64,000 nucleotides of DNA from CAVZBW01 sp963773635 (GCA_963773635.1 CAVZBW010000005.1:3038001-3102000); one strand, 5' to 3'; counted from the first letter of the stretch, positions 41,835 to 50,729 are shown. Notes: generated by a model from the sequence alone, not told the origin. Translations and numbers: made by a program.

Positions 41835-43100
41835 ATGCACCACCTGACGGGACTGCGTTGCCGGGAGTGCGGTCGTCAATTCCCTGCCGAGGCGCTCCAC
41901 GTGTGCGACTTCTGCTTCGGCCCCCTGGAGGTGGCCTACGACTACGAGCAGTTGGCTCGCGAGGTCACGAGGGAGAGGATCGCCGCGGGCCCCCTCTCGA
42001 TGTGGCGGTACCGAGACCTGCTCCCGGTGGGAGACGGCGCCCCGGTCGACCTGGGGGCCGGGTGGACCCCGCTCGTGCGGGCGGATCGTCTGGCTGCGGA
42101 GCTGGGGCTCGGGGAGCTGTGGCTCAAGGACGACACGGCCAACCCCACCGGATCGTTCAAGGACCGGGTCGTCTCGGTGGCGCTGACCAAAGCGCGCGAG
42201 TTGGGATTCAAGGTGGTCGCCTGCGCTTCGACCGGCAACCTCGCCAACTCGGTCGCCGCGCACGCCGCCCGGGCCGGGCTCGCCTCGATCGTCTTCATCC
42301 CCGAGGACCTGGAACAGGCCAAGGTGGTCACCACTGCGGTGTACGGGGGCCTGGTGGTCGCCGTCCGTGGCTCCTACGACGACGTGAACCGCCTCTGTGC
42401 CGAGCTGACCAGCGAGCACCCGACGTGGGGATTCGCGAACGTCAACCTGCGCACCTACTACGCGGAGGGCTCCAAGACCCTGGCCTTCGAGATGGTCGAA
42501 CAGCTGGGATGGCAGGCCCCCGACCACGTGATCGTGCCGGTCGGGTCGGGGAGCCAGCTGACCAAGGTGGCGAAGGGCTTCGAGGAGCTGGGCGCCCTGG
42601 GGCTGCTCGACGAGGCGCCCGAGGTGCGGGTGTCGGGGGCCCAGCCCGAGGGATGCTCGCCCGTGGCGACGGCCTTTGCCGAGGGGACCGACGCCATCCG
42701 ACCCGTCCGCCCGTCCACCATCGCCAAGTCCCTTGCGATCGGCAATCCGGCGGACGGTTGGTACGCGCTCGAGACCGTGCGGCGGACCGGCGGGGCGCTC
42801 GCCGCGGTCGGCGACACCGAGATCATCGACGCCATCCGCCTGCTGGCGCGCACCGAGGGCATCTTCGCCGAGACGGCGGGCGGCGTGACCATCGCCACCC
42901 TGTCCGACTTGGCGGCGCACGGCGTCGTCCGCCCCGACGAGCGGGTCGTCGCGATCGTGAGCGGCCACGGGCTCAAGACGGTCGAGGCGCTGGCCGGGGT
43001 GGTGCGGCCCACCGCCACGATCGATCCGAGCCTGGAGTCCTTCGAAGCCCTGGAGGAGGGTTTGGACCTCGCAGGCCCAGCCGACAGGAGGACGAGATGA
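41835..43100 (+). CDS. Threonine-synthase-like PLP enzyme (possible MetM homocysteine synthase)
   Basis: 421 residues from ATG 41835 with GAGGAGG. An N-terminal zinc ribbon (LRCRECGRQF, LHVCDFCFGPL) is followed by a fold II PLP domain with the lysine in DTANPTGSFKDRVVSVAL, ASTGNLANSVAAHAA phosphate loop, and VPVGSGSQLTKVAKGF. By family it is threonine synthase (thrC). It is preceded by a SAM riboswitch and overlaps a ThiS/MoaD-type carrier gene by 4 bases. This context fits the ThrC-like homocysteine synthase described in Streptomyces (MetM with carrier MetO), acting on O-phosphohomoserine. Either activity is possible. Confidence 0.88.
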   Translation: MHHLTGLRCRECGRQFPAEALHVCDFCFGPLEVAYDYEQLAREVTRERIAAGPLSMWRYRDLLPVGDGAPVDLGAGWTPLVRADRLAAELGLGELWLKDDTANPTGSFKDRVVSVALTKARELGFKVVACASTGNLANSVAAHAARAGLASIVFIPEDLEQAKVVTTAVYGGLVVAVRGSYDDVNRLCAELTSEHPTWGFANVNLRTYYAEGSKTLAFEMVEQLGWQAPDHVIVPVGSGSQLTKVAKGFEELGALGLLDEAPEVRVSGAQPEGCSPVATAFAEGTDAIRPVRPSTIAKSLAIGNPADGWYALETVRRTGGALAAVGDTEIIDAIRLLARTEGIFAETAGGVTIATLSDLAAHGVVRPDERVVAIVSGHGLKTVEALAGVVRPTATIDPSLESFEALEEGLDLAGPADRRTR

Positions 43101-43372
43101 GCGTCAAGGTCCGCATTCCCACCCAGCTGCGCAACGTCACCGGGGGCAAGGGGGAGCTCGAGGCCGAGGGTTCCACCGTGGGGGAGGTCCTCCAGAAGCT
43201 GGACGCCGAGCACCCGGGCCTCGGGGAGCGCCTGTTCGACGAGGCCGGGTCCCTGCGTCGGTTCGTCAACGTCTTTCTGGACGACGAGGACGTGCGCTTC
43301 CTGCAGGGTCTGGACACGCCCGTGCCCGACGGCCAGACCATCTCCGTCGTGCCGGCCGTGGCCGGCGGCTGA
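43097..43372 (+). CDS. ThiS/MoaD-family sulfur carrier protein
   Basis: 91 residues from ATG 43097, overlapping the previous stop (ATGA). SVKVRIPTQLRNVTGGKGEL, then EGSTVGEVLQKLDAEHPGLG, RRFVNVFLDDEDVRFLQGLD and ISVVPAVAGG-end. The beta-grasp fold with free C-terminal Gly-Gly can be activated as thiocarboxylate. It is the presumed sulfur donor for the coupled PLP enzyme. Confidence 0.9.
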   Translation: MSVKVRIPTQLRNVTGGKGELEAEGSTVGEVLQKLDAEHPGLGERLFDEAGSLRRFVNVFLDDEDVRFLQGLDTPVPDGQTISVVPAVAGG

Positions 43373-43438
43373 GCCCTCGCCGGGGAGGGTCGTCGCCCAG
43401 GGGGGCGGTTGCGCTCTCGGCGCGCGCGTGGTTTGCTG

Positions 43439-43465
43439 TTGGCACTCGTAGAGTGAGAGTGCTAA
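43439..43465 (+). promoter_or_regulatory. CIRCE operator (HrcA) upstream of groEL
   Basis: TTGGCACTC-N9-GAGTGCTAA differs at one position from the consensus TTAGCACTC-N9-GAGTGCTAA. It lies 69 bases before groEL. HrcA repression relieved on heat shock is the expected control. Confidence 0.95.
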
Positions 43466-43534
43466 ACGGCCCGAGCCGGACGCCGAGGGGCGTCAGGCGG
43501 CGCAGGGCAGGTCGACAACGGAGGTTGCCTAGAG

Positions 43535-45160
43535 ATGCCAAAGCTCATCGCCTTTGATGCCGAGGCCCGGCGGGGGCTCGAGACGGGGATGAACAAGCTG
43601 GCCGACGCGGTACGGGTCACCCTTGGCCCGAAGGGCCGCAACGTCGTGCTGGACAAGAAGTGGGGAGCCCCGACCATCACCAACGACGGGGTCTCGATCG
43701 CCAAGGACATCGAGCTCGAGGAGCCCTTCGAGAAGATCGGGGCCGAGCTGGTCAAGGAGGTCGCCAAGAAGACCGACGACGTGGCCGGTGACGGGACGAC
43801 GACGGCCACGGTCCTGGCGTGGGCGATGGTCCACGAGGGCCTGCGCAACGTCGCTGCGGGCGCCAACCCGATGTCGCTCAAGCGCGGCATCGAGATCGCG
43901 ACCGAGGAGGCGGTGAGCTCGCTGCACTCGATCGCCAGGGAGACGGAGACCAAGTCGCAGATCGCCCAGGTGGCGTCGATCTCGGCGGCGGACACCGAGA
44001 TCGGCGAGATGATCTCGGAGGCCATCGACAAGGTGGGCAAGGACGGTGTGATCACCGTCGAGGAGTCCCAGACCTTCGGTATGGAGATGGAGCTTGTCGA
44101 GGGCATGCGCTTCGACAAGGGCTACATCTCGCCGTACTTCGTGACCGATCCCGAGCGCATGGAGGCCGTCCTCGAGGACCCCTACATCCTCCTCGTCGGC
44201 TCCAAGATCACGGCCGTGCGCGACCTCCTGCCCCTGCTGGAAAAGACGATGCAGGCCGGCCGCCCACTCGTCATCATCGCCGAGGACGTCGAGGGCGAGG
44301 CGCTCGCCACCCTGGTCGTGAACAAGATCCGCGGTACGTTCAAGAGCGTCGCGGTCAAGGCTCCCGGCTTCGGTGAGCGGCGCAAGGCCATGCTCCAGGA
44401 CATAGCGATCCTGACCGGCGGCCAGGTCGTGACCGAGGAGGTCGGCCTCAAGCTGGAAAACGTCGGCCTCGAGCTACTGGGCAGGGCTCGCAAGGTGGTC
44501 GTGACCAAGGACGAGACGACCGTCGTGGAGGGTGTCGGCGACGAGTCGGACATCAAGGGCCGGATCAACCAGATCAAGACGGAAATCGAAAACACGGACT
44601 CCGACTACGACCGGGAAAAGCTCCAGGAGCGTCTTGCCAAGCTCTCCGGCGGCGTCGCGGTGATCAAGGTGGGTGCCGCCACCGAGGTGGAGCTCAAGGA
44701 GAAGAAGCACCGGATCGAGGACGCCGTGTCGACGACCAAGGCGGCCATCGAGGAGGGCGTGGTGCCCGGCGGCGGCGTGGCCCTGCTGCGTGCGCAGGCG
44801 GCCATCCTGGACCGTGCCGACAAGCTGGAGAGTGACGAGGCCACCGGCGCTCGCATCGTGGCGCGGGCCGTGGAGGAGCCGCTCAAGCAGATCGCGGTCA
44901 ACGCCGGCCTCGAGGGCGGTGTCGTCGTGGAGCGGGTGCGCAACCTGAAGGGCGCGGCGGAGGGCCTGAACGCGGCCACCGGCGAGTACACCGACCTGTT
45001 CAAGGACGGGGTCATCGACGCCGCCAAGGTGACGCGTTCGGCACTGCAAAACGCGGCTTCGATCGCGGCGCTGTTCCTCACGACCGAGGCGGTCATCGTC
45101 GACAAGCCGGAGAAGGAGGCCGCGCCGGCCATGCCGGGCGGCGGGATGGACGACTTCTGA
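43535..45160 (+). CDS. groEL: 60 kDa chaperonin GroEL
   Basis: 541 residues, full length. VTLGPKGRNVVLDKKWGAPT, then TNDGVSIAKDIELE, DDVAGDGTTTATVLAWAMVH (ATP-binding), EGMRFDKGYISPYFVTDPER, VKAPGFGERRKAMLQDIAIL and the glycine/methionine tail PGGGMDDF. No groES lies next to it, as for the second groEL of many actinobacteria. It is under CIRCE control. Confidence 0.98.
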   Translation: MPKLIAFDAEARRGLETGMNKLADAVRVTLGPKGRNVVLDKKWGAPTITNDGVSIAKDIELEEPFEKIGAELVKEVAKKTDDVAGDGTTTATVLAWAMVHEGLRNVAAGANPMSLKRGIEIATEEAVSSLHSIARETETKSQIAQVASISAADTEIGEMISEAIDKVGKDGVITVEESQTFGMEMELVEGMRFDKGYISPYFVTDPERMEAVLEDPYILLVGSKITAVRDLLPLLEKTMQAGRPLVIIAEDVEGEALATLVVNKIRGTFKSVAVKAPGFGERRKAMLQDIAILTGGQVVTEEVGLKLENVGLELLGRARKVVVTKDETTVVEGVGDESDIKGRINQIKTEIENTDSDYDREKLQERLAKLSGGVAVIKVGAATEVELKEKKHRIEDAVSTTKAAIEEGVVPGGGVALLRAQAAILDRADKLESDEATGARIVARAVEEPLKQIAVNAGLEGGVVVERVRNLKGAAEGLNAATGEYTDLFKDGVIDAAKVTRSALQNAASIAALFLTTEAVIVDKPEKEAAPAMPGGGMDDF

Positions 45161-45220
45161 TCCTGGACGAGGCGTCGGCCGGTTCACCACCGGCTCCGCA
45201 CTCCCAAGAGACGCGTGGTT

Positions 45221-45246
45221 CGAGGGGCGCCTGCGGGCGCCCCTCG
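45221..45246 (+). terminator. groEL terminator
   Basis: An 11-base perfect stem, CGAGGGGCGCC / GGCGCCCCTCG, with loop TGCG, lies 60 bases after the groEL stop. There is no T tract. Confidence 0.75.
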
Positions 45247-45279
45247 GCCGTTCGCGGCGGCTTCCTAGACTGACCCGCG

Positions 45280-45993
45280 ATGAGCCCGCCAGACGGTCGC
45301 ACGCCGGAGCCCCTCGTGGTGCCCCAGGGATGGTCGGTCCTCCACCTCTTCGCCGCGGTTCCCGCGCAGGTGGACCGGGCGGCGCTCACCAAGGCGGTGG
45401 AGGGCGCCCGCGATGAGGGCTACCAGGTCGTCACGGCGGGGCTGCTCGGGCACAAGGCGGACGTCGCCCTCGTGATACTGGGCGAGGACCTCTGGCGCCT
45501 GCGCGCCTTCCAGTCCGAGCTGGTCGGGGCCGGGCTCCGCCTCGAGACCTCGTACGTGTCGCTCACCGAGGTCTCCGAGTACGCCGCGGGCGTGCCCGAG
45601 GAGATGCAAAGGGCACGGCTCTACCCCGTCTTGCCTCCCGCCGACATGCGGGCCTTCTGCTTCTACCCCATGTCCAAGCGGCGGACGGCGGACGACAACT
45701 GGTACCGGCTGGACTTCGAACGCCGCAAGGAGCTGATGTACGGCCACGGTGCCGTGGGCAGGACCTTTCGCGGGCGCGTGCTCCAGCTCATCACCGGGTC
45801 GACCGGCCTCGACGACTGGGAGTGGGGGGTCACGCTCTTCGGTCGGACCCTCGAGGATCTGAAGGACTGCGTGTACCAGATGCGCTTCGACGAGGCGTCG
45901 GCCCGTTACGCCGAGTTTGGCCCCTTCTACGTCGGGGCGGTCGACGAGCTCGACGTAGTGCTCGACGCCGTCTCTCGGGGCACGGAGGTCTGA
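45280..45993 (+). CDS. hemQ: Coproheme decarboxylase (HemQ, chlorite-dismutase family)
   Basis: 237 residues. VLHLFAAVPAQVDRAALTKA, then CFYPMSKRRTADDNWYRLDF, ERRKELMYGHGAVGRTFRGR (proximal His region) and DDWEWGVTLFGRTLEDLKDC. These are clade 2 HemQ signatures. It oxidatively decarboxylates coproheme to heme b, the last step of the coproporphyrin-dependent pathway of Gram-positives. TAGACT is 8 bases before ATG, leaderless style. It shares one base with larE. Confidence 0.94.
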   Translation: MSPPDGRTPEPLVVPQGWSVLHLFAAVPAQVDRAALTKAVEGARDEGYQVVTAGLLGHKADVALVILGEDLWRLRAFQSELVGAGLRLETSYVSLTEVSEYAAGVPEEMQRARLYPVLPPADMRAFCFYPMSKRRTADDNWYRLDFERRKELMYGHGAVGRTFRGRVLQLITGSTGLDDWEWGVTLFGRTLEDLKDCVYQMRFDEASARYAEFGPFYVGAVDELDVVLDAVSRGTEV

Positions 45994-46808
45994 TGGGCGA
46001 CCTGCCGGCGCTCCGGCGCTCGCTGTCCGAGCTCGACCGGGTCGTGGTGGCCTTCAGCGGCGGCGCCGACTCCTCGTTGCTGGCCTGGGTGGCCAACGAC
46101 ACCCTGGGCCCCGAGCGCGTCCTCTGCGTGACCGCACTCTCACCTTCGCTCGCCCGGCAGGAGGAGGTGGAGTGCCGGTCGCTGGCCGCCGAGTGGGGCC
46201 TGCGGTGGCGCGGGGTCCCCACCGACGAGATGGAGGACGCGGCGTACGTGACCAACGGGGCCGACCGCTGCGCCCACTGCAAGGGTGCGCTGATGGACGT
46301 CCTCGTGCCCCTGGCCGGATCGAGCGGGTCGGTCGTCGTGCTCGGCGTCAACGTCGACGACCTCGGGGACCACCGACCCGGCCAGCGCGTCGCGAGGGGG
46401 CGAGGGGCCCGGTTCCCCCTGGTCGACGCCGGGTTCACCAAGTCCGACGTGCGGGCGTGCTCCCGGAAGCTCGGCCTGCGCACCTGGGACAAGCCGGCCG
46501 CGGCGTGCCTCGCGTCCCGTATCCCCTATGGGACCCCGGTGACCGTCGGCCGGCTCCGCTCGGTCGACCGCGCCGAGTCGGTCCTCCGCGACCTCGGCGT
46601 CCGCCAGGTCCGGGTGCGGCATCACGGCACCACGGCCCGCATCGAGGTCCCCGAGGAGGACCTGGCACGGGTGCTCGAGCTCCGGGGGCCGATCGTGGAG
46701 CGCCTCCGCGCCGTCGGGTTCCTGCACGTGGCGATGGATCTCGAGGGCTATCGCTCGGGGAGCCTCAATCGCAGCCTGGAGAGCTCCGCCGGGGTCGCCG
46801 CGTCGTGA
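45993..46808 (+). CDS. larE: ATP-dependent sacrificial sulfur transferase LarE
   Basis: 271 residues from ATG 45993 (TGATG overlap with hemQ). PP-loop VVVAFSGGADSSLLAWVAND, then NGADRCAHCKGALMDVLVPL, VNVDDLGDHRPGQRVA and DKPAAACLASRIPYG. The last holds the cysteine position used as sulfur donor in LarE. LarE converts the two carboxylates of the pyridinium adenylate to thiocarboxylates for the nickel-pincer nucleotide. larB and larC lie nearby on the other strand. Confidence 0.94.
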   Translation: MGDLPALRRSLSELDRVVVAFSGGADSSLLAWVANDTLGPERVLCVTALSPSLARQEEVECRSLAAEWGLRWRGVPTDEMEDAAYVTNGADRCAHCKGALMDVLVPLAGSSGSVVVLGVNVDDLGDHRPGQRVARGRGARFPLVDAGFTKSDVRACSRKLGLRTWDKPAAACLASRIPYGTPVTVGRLRSVDRAESVLRDLGVRQVRVRHHGTTARIEVPEEDLARVLELRGPIVERLRAVGFLHVAMDLEGYRSGSLNRSLESSAGVAAS

Positions 46809-46845
46809 TCACGGGCCGCCGTGAAGCCGAGGGGATGTCGGAAGG

Positions 46846-47088
46846 GTGACGATCCAGGTCCGCGTCCGGCTCACGTTCCCCGAACCCCTGGTGCGAGAGC
46901 CCGTGCTCTCGAGGGCGCTGCGGATGTTTCCGGTCGAGGTCAACATCCGGCGTGCCGACGTCGGAGAGGACCAGGGTTGGATCCTCTGCGAGGTCGATGG
47001 CGAGCCCTCCGCCGTCGAAGGCACGATCGGCTGGCTCCGTGAGACCGGGGTCCAGGTCGATCTCCTCGGCGACGTGCTCGAGGGCTGA
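46846..47088 (+). CDS. NIL-domain protein
   Basis: 80 residues from GTG 46846. VRVRLTFPEPLVREPVLSRA, then RMFPVEVNIRRADV, WILCEVDGEPSAVEGTIGWL and GVQVDLLGD match the NIL ferredoxin-like fold found at the C-terminus of MetN and in stand-alone proteins near sulfur metabolism genes. It follows larE by 37 bases. Its role is unknown; small-molecule or sulfur sensing is likely. Confidence 0.82.
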   Translation: MTIQVRVRLTFPEPLVREPVLSRALRMFPVEVNIRRADVGEDQGWILCEVDGEPSAVEGTIGWLRETGVQVDLLGDVLEG

Positions 47089-47147
47089 CGACTCCGCCGA
47101 CCTCGGGTGCCCCGGCGCCCGGCGCCCGGCGCACCCGACCCATCGAT

Positions 47148-47342
47148 TCAGGAGCCACTCCCGTCGGGGCCACCGCCGATCTGCCATCCGGCAGACGACA
47201 CCCGCCGGGGCTCGTAGAAGACGCAACCGTCCGGGCAGCCAAAGGGGAGGGCCTCGTTCGCGCCGAGCTTGCAGCGCTCGAGCTTCTCCGACCTGGCGGT
47301 CGTCTGCATGACGTAGTGGCGGCAGTCCTCGTAAACGCCCAC
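47148..47342 (-). CDS. Small cysteine-motif protein
   Basis: 64 residues from GTG 47342. YEDCRHYVMQTTARSEKLER, CKLGANEALPFGCPDGCVFY, EPRRVSSAGWQIG. The C...C...C-x3-C set looks like a metal or disulfide site. It resembles short actinobacterial proteins of unknown function. An ATG in another frame (47350) opens a basic frame without these residues and is rejected. Confidence 0.6.
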   Translation of the reverse strand: MGVYEDCRHYVMQTTARSEKLERCKLGANEALPFGCPDGCVFYEPRRVSSAGWQIGGGPDGSGS

Positions 47343-47435
47343 CTCTTCATTGTGGTCCAAACATCCGACCACCCGCCGGTCGGCTCCGCCGCGGCACGCG
47401 CCCCCGCTGGAGCCGCAGCCGGTAGCGTGCTCGGC

Positions 47436-48137
47436 GTGGACCGGAGCGTCTCGGAACGGACCCTGCTGCGCTGGAGCGAGGCGCTGGCGGGGATCGCGCG
47501 TACCGGCCTGGGCTTTACCGAGAGCCTCTACGAGCGCGAGCGCTTCGAGGAGGTTCTGCGAGTGGCGGCCGACATCCGTGCGGCGTCGGATTCGTCGACG
47601 CCCTCGGCGGAGGATGCGGAGGGCCTCGTTGAGGACTGGCTCTCGCAGGTGGGTCGCGGGATCGCGGGCTACGTCACCCCCAAGGTCGCCGTCGGGGCGG
47701 CCGTGAGCAACGAGCGGGGCGAGCTCCTGCTCATCCAGCGCTCCGACTCGGGCGCCTGGCTCTACCCGACGGGCTGGTGCGACGCCGGCTACTCGGCGGC
47801 CGAGGTGGCGGTGAAGGAGGTCGAGGAGGAGACCGGCATCGAGATCGAGCCGGTCCGGCTCATCGCGGTCCTGGACGGTCTCCGGCTCGGCATGAGCAGG
47901 TTCGCGCTCTACTCGCTCGTGTTCCATTGCCGGGCGATCGGCGGGAAGCTGTCGCCCCACCCGCTCGAGTGCCGGGATGCCGGGTGGTTCGCACCCGACG
48001 CCCTCCCGGCGCCCCTGATCGGGGCCGAGCGCTGGGGCGAGCCGGTCTTCGCCGCCCTGCGCGGCGAGCAGCCCGACGTCCTCTACGACCAGGTTCGTCA
48101 GCCGGTGTGGCGTGGTGACGCCAAGGTCGACGAGTGA
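47436..48137 (+). CDS. Nudix hydrolase with helical N-terminal domain
   Basis: 233 residues from GTG 47436 (TAGCGT 7 bases upstream; GTG 47427 is also possible). A helical N-terminus (TLLRWSEALAGIARTGLGFT) precedes VAVGAAVSNERGELLLIQRS. The Nudix box GWCDAGYSAAEVAVKEVEEETG has Lys where Arg is usual, with its catalytic Glu residues intact. The N-terminal domain matches nucleotide-sugar/ADP-ribose type Nudix enzymes. Substrate not predictable. Confidence 0.88.
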   Translation: MDRSVSERTLLRWSEALAGIARTGLGFTESLYERERFEEVLRVAADIRAASDSSTPSAEDAEGLVEDWLSQVGRGIAGYVTPKVAVGAAVSNERGELLLIQRSDSGAWLYPTGWCDAGYSAAEVAVKEVEEETGIEIEPVRLIAVLDGLRLGMSRFALYSLVFHCRAIGGKLSPHPLECRDAGWFAPDALPAPLIGAERWGEPVFAALRGEQPDVLYDQVRQPVWRGDAKVDE

Positions 48138-48174
48138 GCGGAGCCGAGCCCGCGGCGCTCTCCGCCACGCGTCG

Positions 48175-48663
48175 ATGCCGGACCCGGCCGGCTTTCAGGT
48201 GTCGGAGGCGACGGCCGCCGATCCGGACCTGCTCCGATCGCTCCTCCCGCTCCTCCCGCAGTTGTCCAGCTCTCCACCCCTCCTCTCGCTCGAGGAGCTG
48301 GAGCAGATCGTCACGTCGCCGGCCACCCGGCTCCTCGTGGCCACCGATGCCGAGGGGCGAGTCCACGGCATGCTCACGCTCGTGCTCTTCCTCGTACCGA
48401 CGGGGATGCGTGCCTGGATCGAGGACGTCGTGGTGGACGAGGGCATCCGTCGCGGCGGGGTGGGTGCCGCGCTGGTGCAGTCCGCGGTGGAGGTCGCGGA
48501 GGCCGCGGGGGCCCGTACGGTCGATCTCACCTCCCGACCGAGCAGGGAGGCCGCCAACCGGCTCTACCAGCGTCTGGGTTTCGAGCTCCGGGAAACGAAC
48601 GTCTACCGCCGCCGGTCGGGGTCCCAGATGCGCCCGCCGGACGGGGTGGGTGCCGACGGATAG
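48175..48663 (+). CDS. GNAT-family N-acetyltransferase
   Basis: 162 residues from ATG 48175. FQVSEATAADPDLLRSLLPL, then LVATDAEGRVHGMLTLVLFL, AWIEDVVVDEGIRRGGVGAA (acetyl-CoA loop R-x-x-G-V-G-x-A) and REAANRLYQRLGFELRETNV. Acceptor unknown. Confidence 0.9.
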   Translation: MPDPAGFQVSEATAADPDLLRSLLPLLPQLSSSPPLLSLEELEQIVTSPATRLLVATDAEGRVHGMLTLVLFLVPTGMRAWIEDVVVDEGIRRGGVGAALVQSAVEVAEAAGARTVDLTSRPSREAANRLYQRLGFELRETNVYRRRSGSQMRPPDGVGADG

Positions 48664-48708
48664 CGCCCGAGCGAAGCGTCGGGCGAGCTACTCGGGGCCG
48701 CGCCACGC

Positions 48709-49935
48709 TCAGGGCACAGGGGGAGCCTCTCGCTGCGCCCGCCAGGCTTCCTCGGCTCGAGCCTGGAGCTCCCTGACCGGCACCCCCGTCCTCGACGACA
48801 GGGCGACCAGGTCCTCGATCTCGGGCTTGGCTCGATGCTCGCCGACCTTCATCCGGACCGGCTGTCCCTCCACGAGCACCGTCGCCATCTGCCGGGCGGC
48901 GGGCCACCGGGTGGCCGAGAGGGCGCGTGCACCGAAGGTGCCCGTGCTCCTGCGCAGGACGTGCCGCAGCGATGCGACGAGGGCGGGATCCGCGAGGGCA
49001 TGGACGACGTGCCCCGGCCGGCCCTTCTTCATGACGACCGGGCTCACCCATGCGTCGTGGGCACCCGCCTCGAGCAGCTCGCGGACCGCCAGCGCCAGCT
49101 GCTCGCCCGTCACGTCGTCGACGTTGGCCTCGAGCACGACCACCGGTTGGCCGTCGTCCGCCGCGCCCGCCCGGGCCTCGACCGTGCCGAGCACCACCTG
49201 GGTGCAGTTGGGAAGCTCCTCCAGGTCCCGGGCTCCCGCGCCGAACCCGGATCGGCTCACGATCATCGCGGGCAGAGGGCCGTAGGAGGTCGCGAGGGCC
49301 GCGAGGAGGGCGGCGCCGGTGGGGGTGGTCAGCTCGTGGGGCGTGTCGACCCCCCGTACGGGGGCGCCCCGCAGGAGGTCGACCACGGCCGGCGCCGGGT
49401 TGGGGAGGACGCCGTGGGCGGCCCGCACGGTGCCGGTCCCGGTGGCGACGGGCGATGCCCGGACCTCGTCGACCCCGAGGACCTCGAGCGCGGCCACCGT
49501 TCCCACGACGTCGACGATGGCGTCGTGACCGCCGGCCTCGTGGAGGTGGACGAGCGCGGCCGGCCGGCGGTGGAGGCGGGCCTCCACTCGGGCAAGGGCG
49601 TCGAACACGGCGAGTGCCCGGGTCGTCACGCGCCGCGGAAGTCGTGCCTCGGTGATCAGCCCCGCGATGTGGCTGTGGCTGCGGGAGACCGCGTCGTCCC
49701 GCACGTCGACCACGACCTGGGTGCACGCGATGCCCCCTCGCAGGACCTCGCGGCGCCCCAGCTCCCAGCCGGCGATGGGTATGCGGCGGAGGATGGAGCG
49801 GACCTCATCGAGATCGGCTCCCGCGTCGACGAGGCTGCCGAGCGCCATGTCCCCCGCGATGCCCGCGAAGCAATGGAACCACGCCAGGTGCCGCCCGGGC
49901 GGGTCGGTCCCGCCCTCCGCCGGGCTCGCGTTCAC
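48709..49935 (-). CDS. larC: Nickel-pincer cofactor biosynthesis protein LarC
   Basis: 408 residues from GTG 49935, overlapping the larB stop. LAWFHCFAGIAGDMALGSLV, then HLHEAGGHDAIVDVVGTVAA, ASPVATGTGTVRAAHGVLPN, PTGAALLAALATSYGPLPAM and VLEANVDDVTGEQLALAVRE are LarC blocks. LarC inserts nickel by CTP-dependent cyclometallation. In some bacteria larC is split by a programmed frameshift; here it is one frame. Confidence 0.95.
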   Translation of the reverse strand: MNASPAEGGTDPPGRHLAWFHCFAGIAGDMALGSLVDAGADLDEVRSILRRIPIAGWELGRREVLRGGIACTQVVVDVRDDAVSRSHSHIAGLITEARLPRRVTTRALAVFDALARVEARLHRRPAALVHLHEAGGHDAIVDVVGTVAALEVLGVDEVRASPVATGTGTVRAAHGVLPNPAPAVVDLLRGAPVRGVDTPHELTTPTGAALLAALATSYGPLPAMIVSRSGFGAGARDLEELPNCTQVVLGTVEARAGAADDGQPVVVLEANVDDVTGEQLALAVRELLEAGAHDAWVSPVVMKKGRPGHVVHALADPALVASLRHVLRRSTGTFGARALSATRWPAARQMATVLVEGQPVRMKVGEHRAKPEIEDLVALSSRTGVPVRELQARAEEAWRAQREAPPVP

Positions 49936-50729
49936 GGACCCAGGAGCCGGGCCACCGCGCAGGCGGCTCCGAACCCGTTGTCGATGCCCACCACGCTCAC
50001 TCCGGCGGCGCACGAGGCGGTCATCGCCAGGAGGGCGGTCACACCCTCCAGTGCGGAGCCGTAGCCCACGCTCGTGGGCACCGCCACGACGGGTGCCGGG
50101 GTGATGCCGCCGACCACGCTCGCCAGTGCGCCCTCCATGCCCGCGACGACGACCACGGCATCGGCCGCCAGCAGCCGGTCGACCGAGGCGAGGAGCCGGT
50201 GTACCCCGGCGACCCCGCAGTCGGCCACCAGCTCCGTCGGCCAGCCCAGCGCGAGCAGCACCCCGGCGCATTCCTCGGCGACGGGCAGGTCGGCCGTGCC
50301 CGCCGTGACGATAAGGACCGAAGCCTGCCGGGGAGCCAGCGGCCGCCACACCGCCAATTGCCCGGCGCGGTCGGCCGACCCGACGGCACGCGGGGCCCCG
50401 GAGACCTCGGGACCGGCGTGACCGGCGGCGGTCGCCGCCTCGGAGGCGGCACGGACCTGCTCCGGATCGGCCCGTGTCAGCAGCACCGGGCCGCCGGGCT
50501 CCGCCAGCAGCTCGCAGACGATCTCGGCGACCTGTCCGGGCGTCTTGCCCGGTCCGTAGACGGCCTCCGGGAGGGATTGGCGCAGCCGGCGGTGGTGGTC
50601 GACGCGGGCAAAGGGGAGCTCCACGAACGGCAGCCGGCGCAGCTGCCGCACCGCATCGTCCGGGTCGCACGTGCCGTTGGCGACGCCGTCGAGCAGCTTT
50701 CGCAATGCCGCCTCGTCCACCGCAGTCAC
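49932..50729 (-). CDS. larB: Pyridinium-3,5-biscarboxylic acid mononucleotide synthase LarB
   Basis: 265 residues from GTG 50729. An N-terminal helical part (DDAVRQLRRLPFVELPFARV) precedes the PurE-like domain (VLIVTAGTADLPVAEECAGV; VVVVAGMEGALASVVGGITP; VVAVPTSVGYGSALEGVTAL). LarB carboxylates and hydrolyses nicotinic acid adenine dinucleotide, the first step of nickel-pincer synthesis. It is divergent from pheA (14 bases between starts). No larA racemase is in the window. Confidence 0.95.
   Translation of the reverse strand: MTAVDEAALRKLLDGVANGTCDPDDAVRQLRRLPFVELPFARVDHHRRLRQSLPEAVYGPGKTPGQVAEIVCELLAEPGGPVLLTRADPEQVRAASEAATAAGHAGPEVSGAPRAVGSADRAGQLAVWRPLAPRQASVLIVTAGTADLPVAEECAGVLLALGWPTELVADCGVAGVHRLLASVDRLLAADAVVVVAGMEGALASVVGGITPAPVVAVPTSVGYGSALEGVTALLAMTASCAAGVSVVGIDNGFGAACAVARLLGP

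Noticed and set aside
47316..47435. Upstream extension of the Nudix gene
   Set aside because: It overlaps the opposite-strand small Cys gene and lacks a start signal; GTG 47436 has TAGCGT 7 bases upstream.
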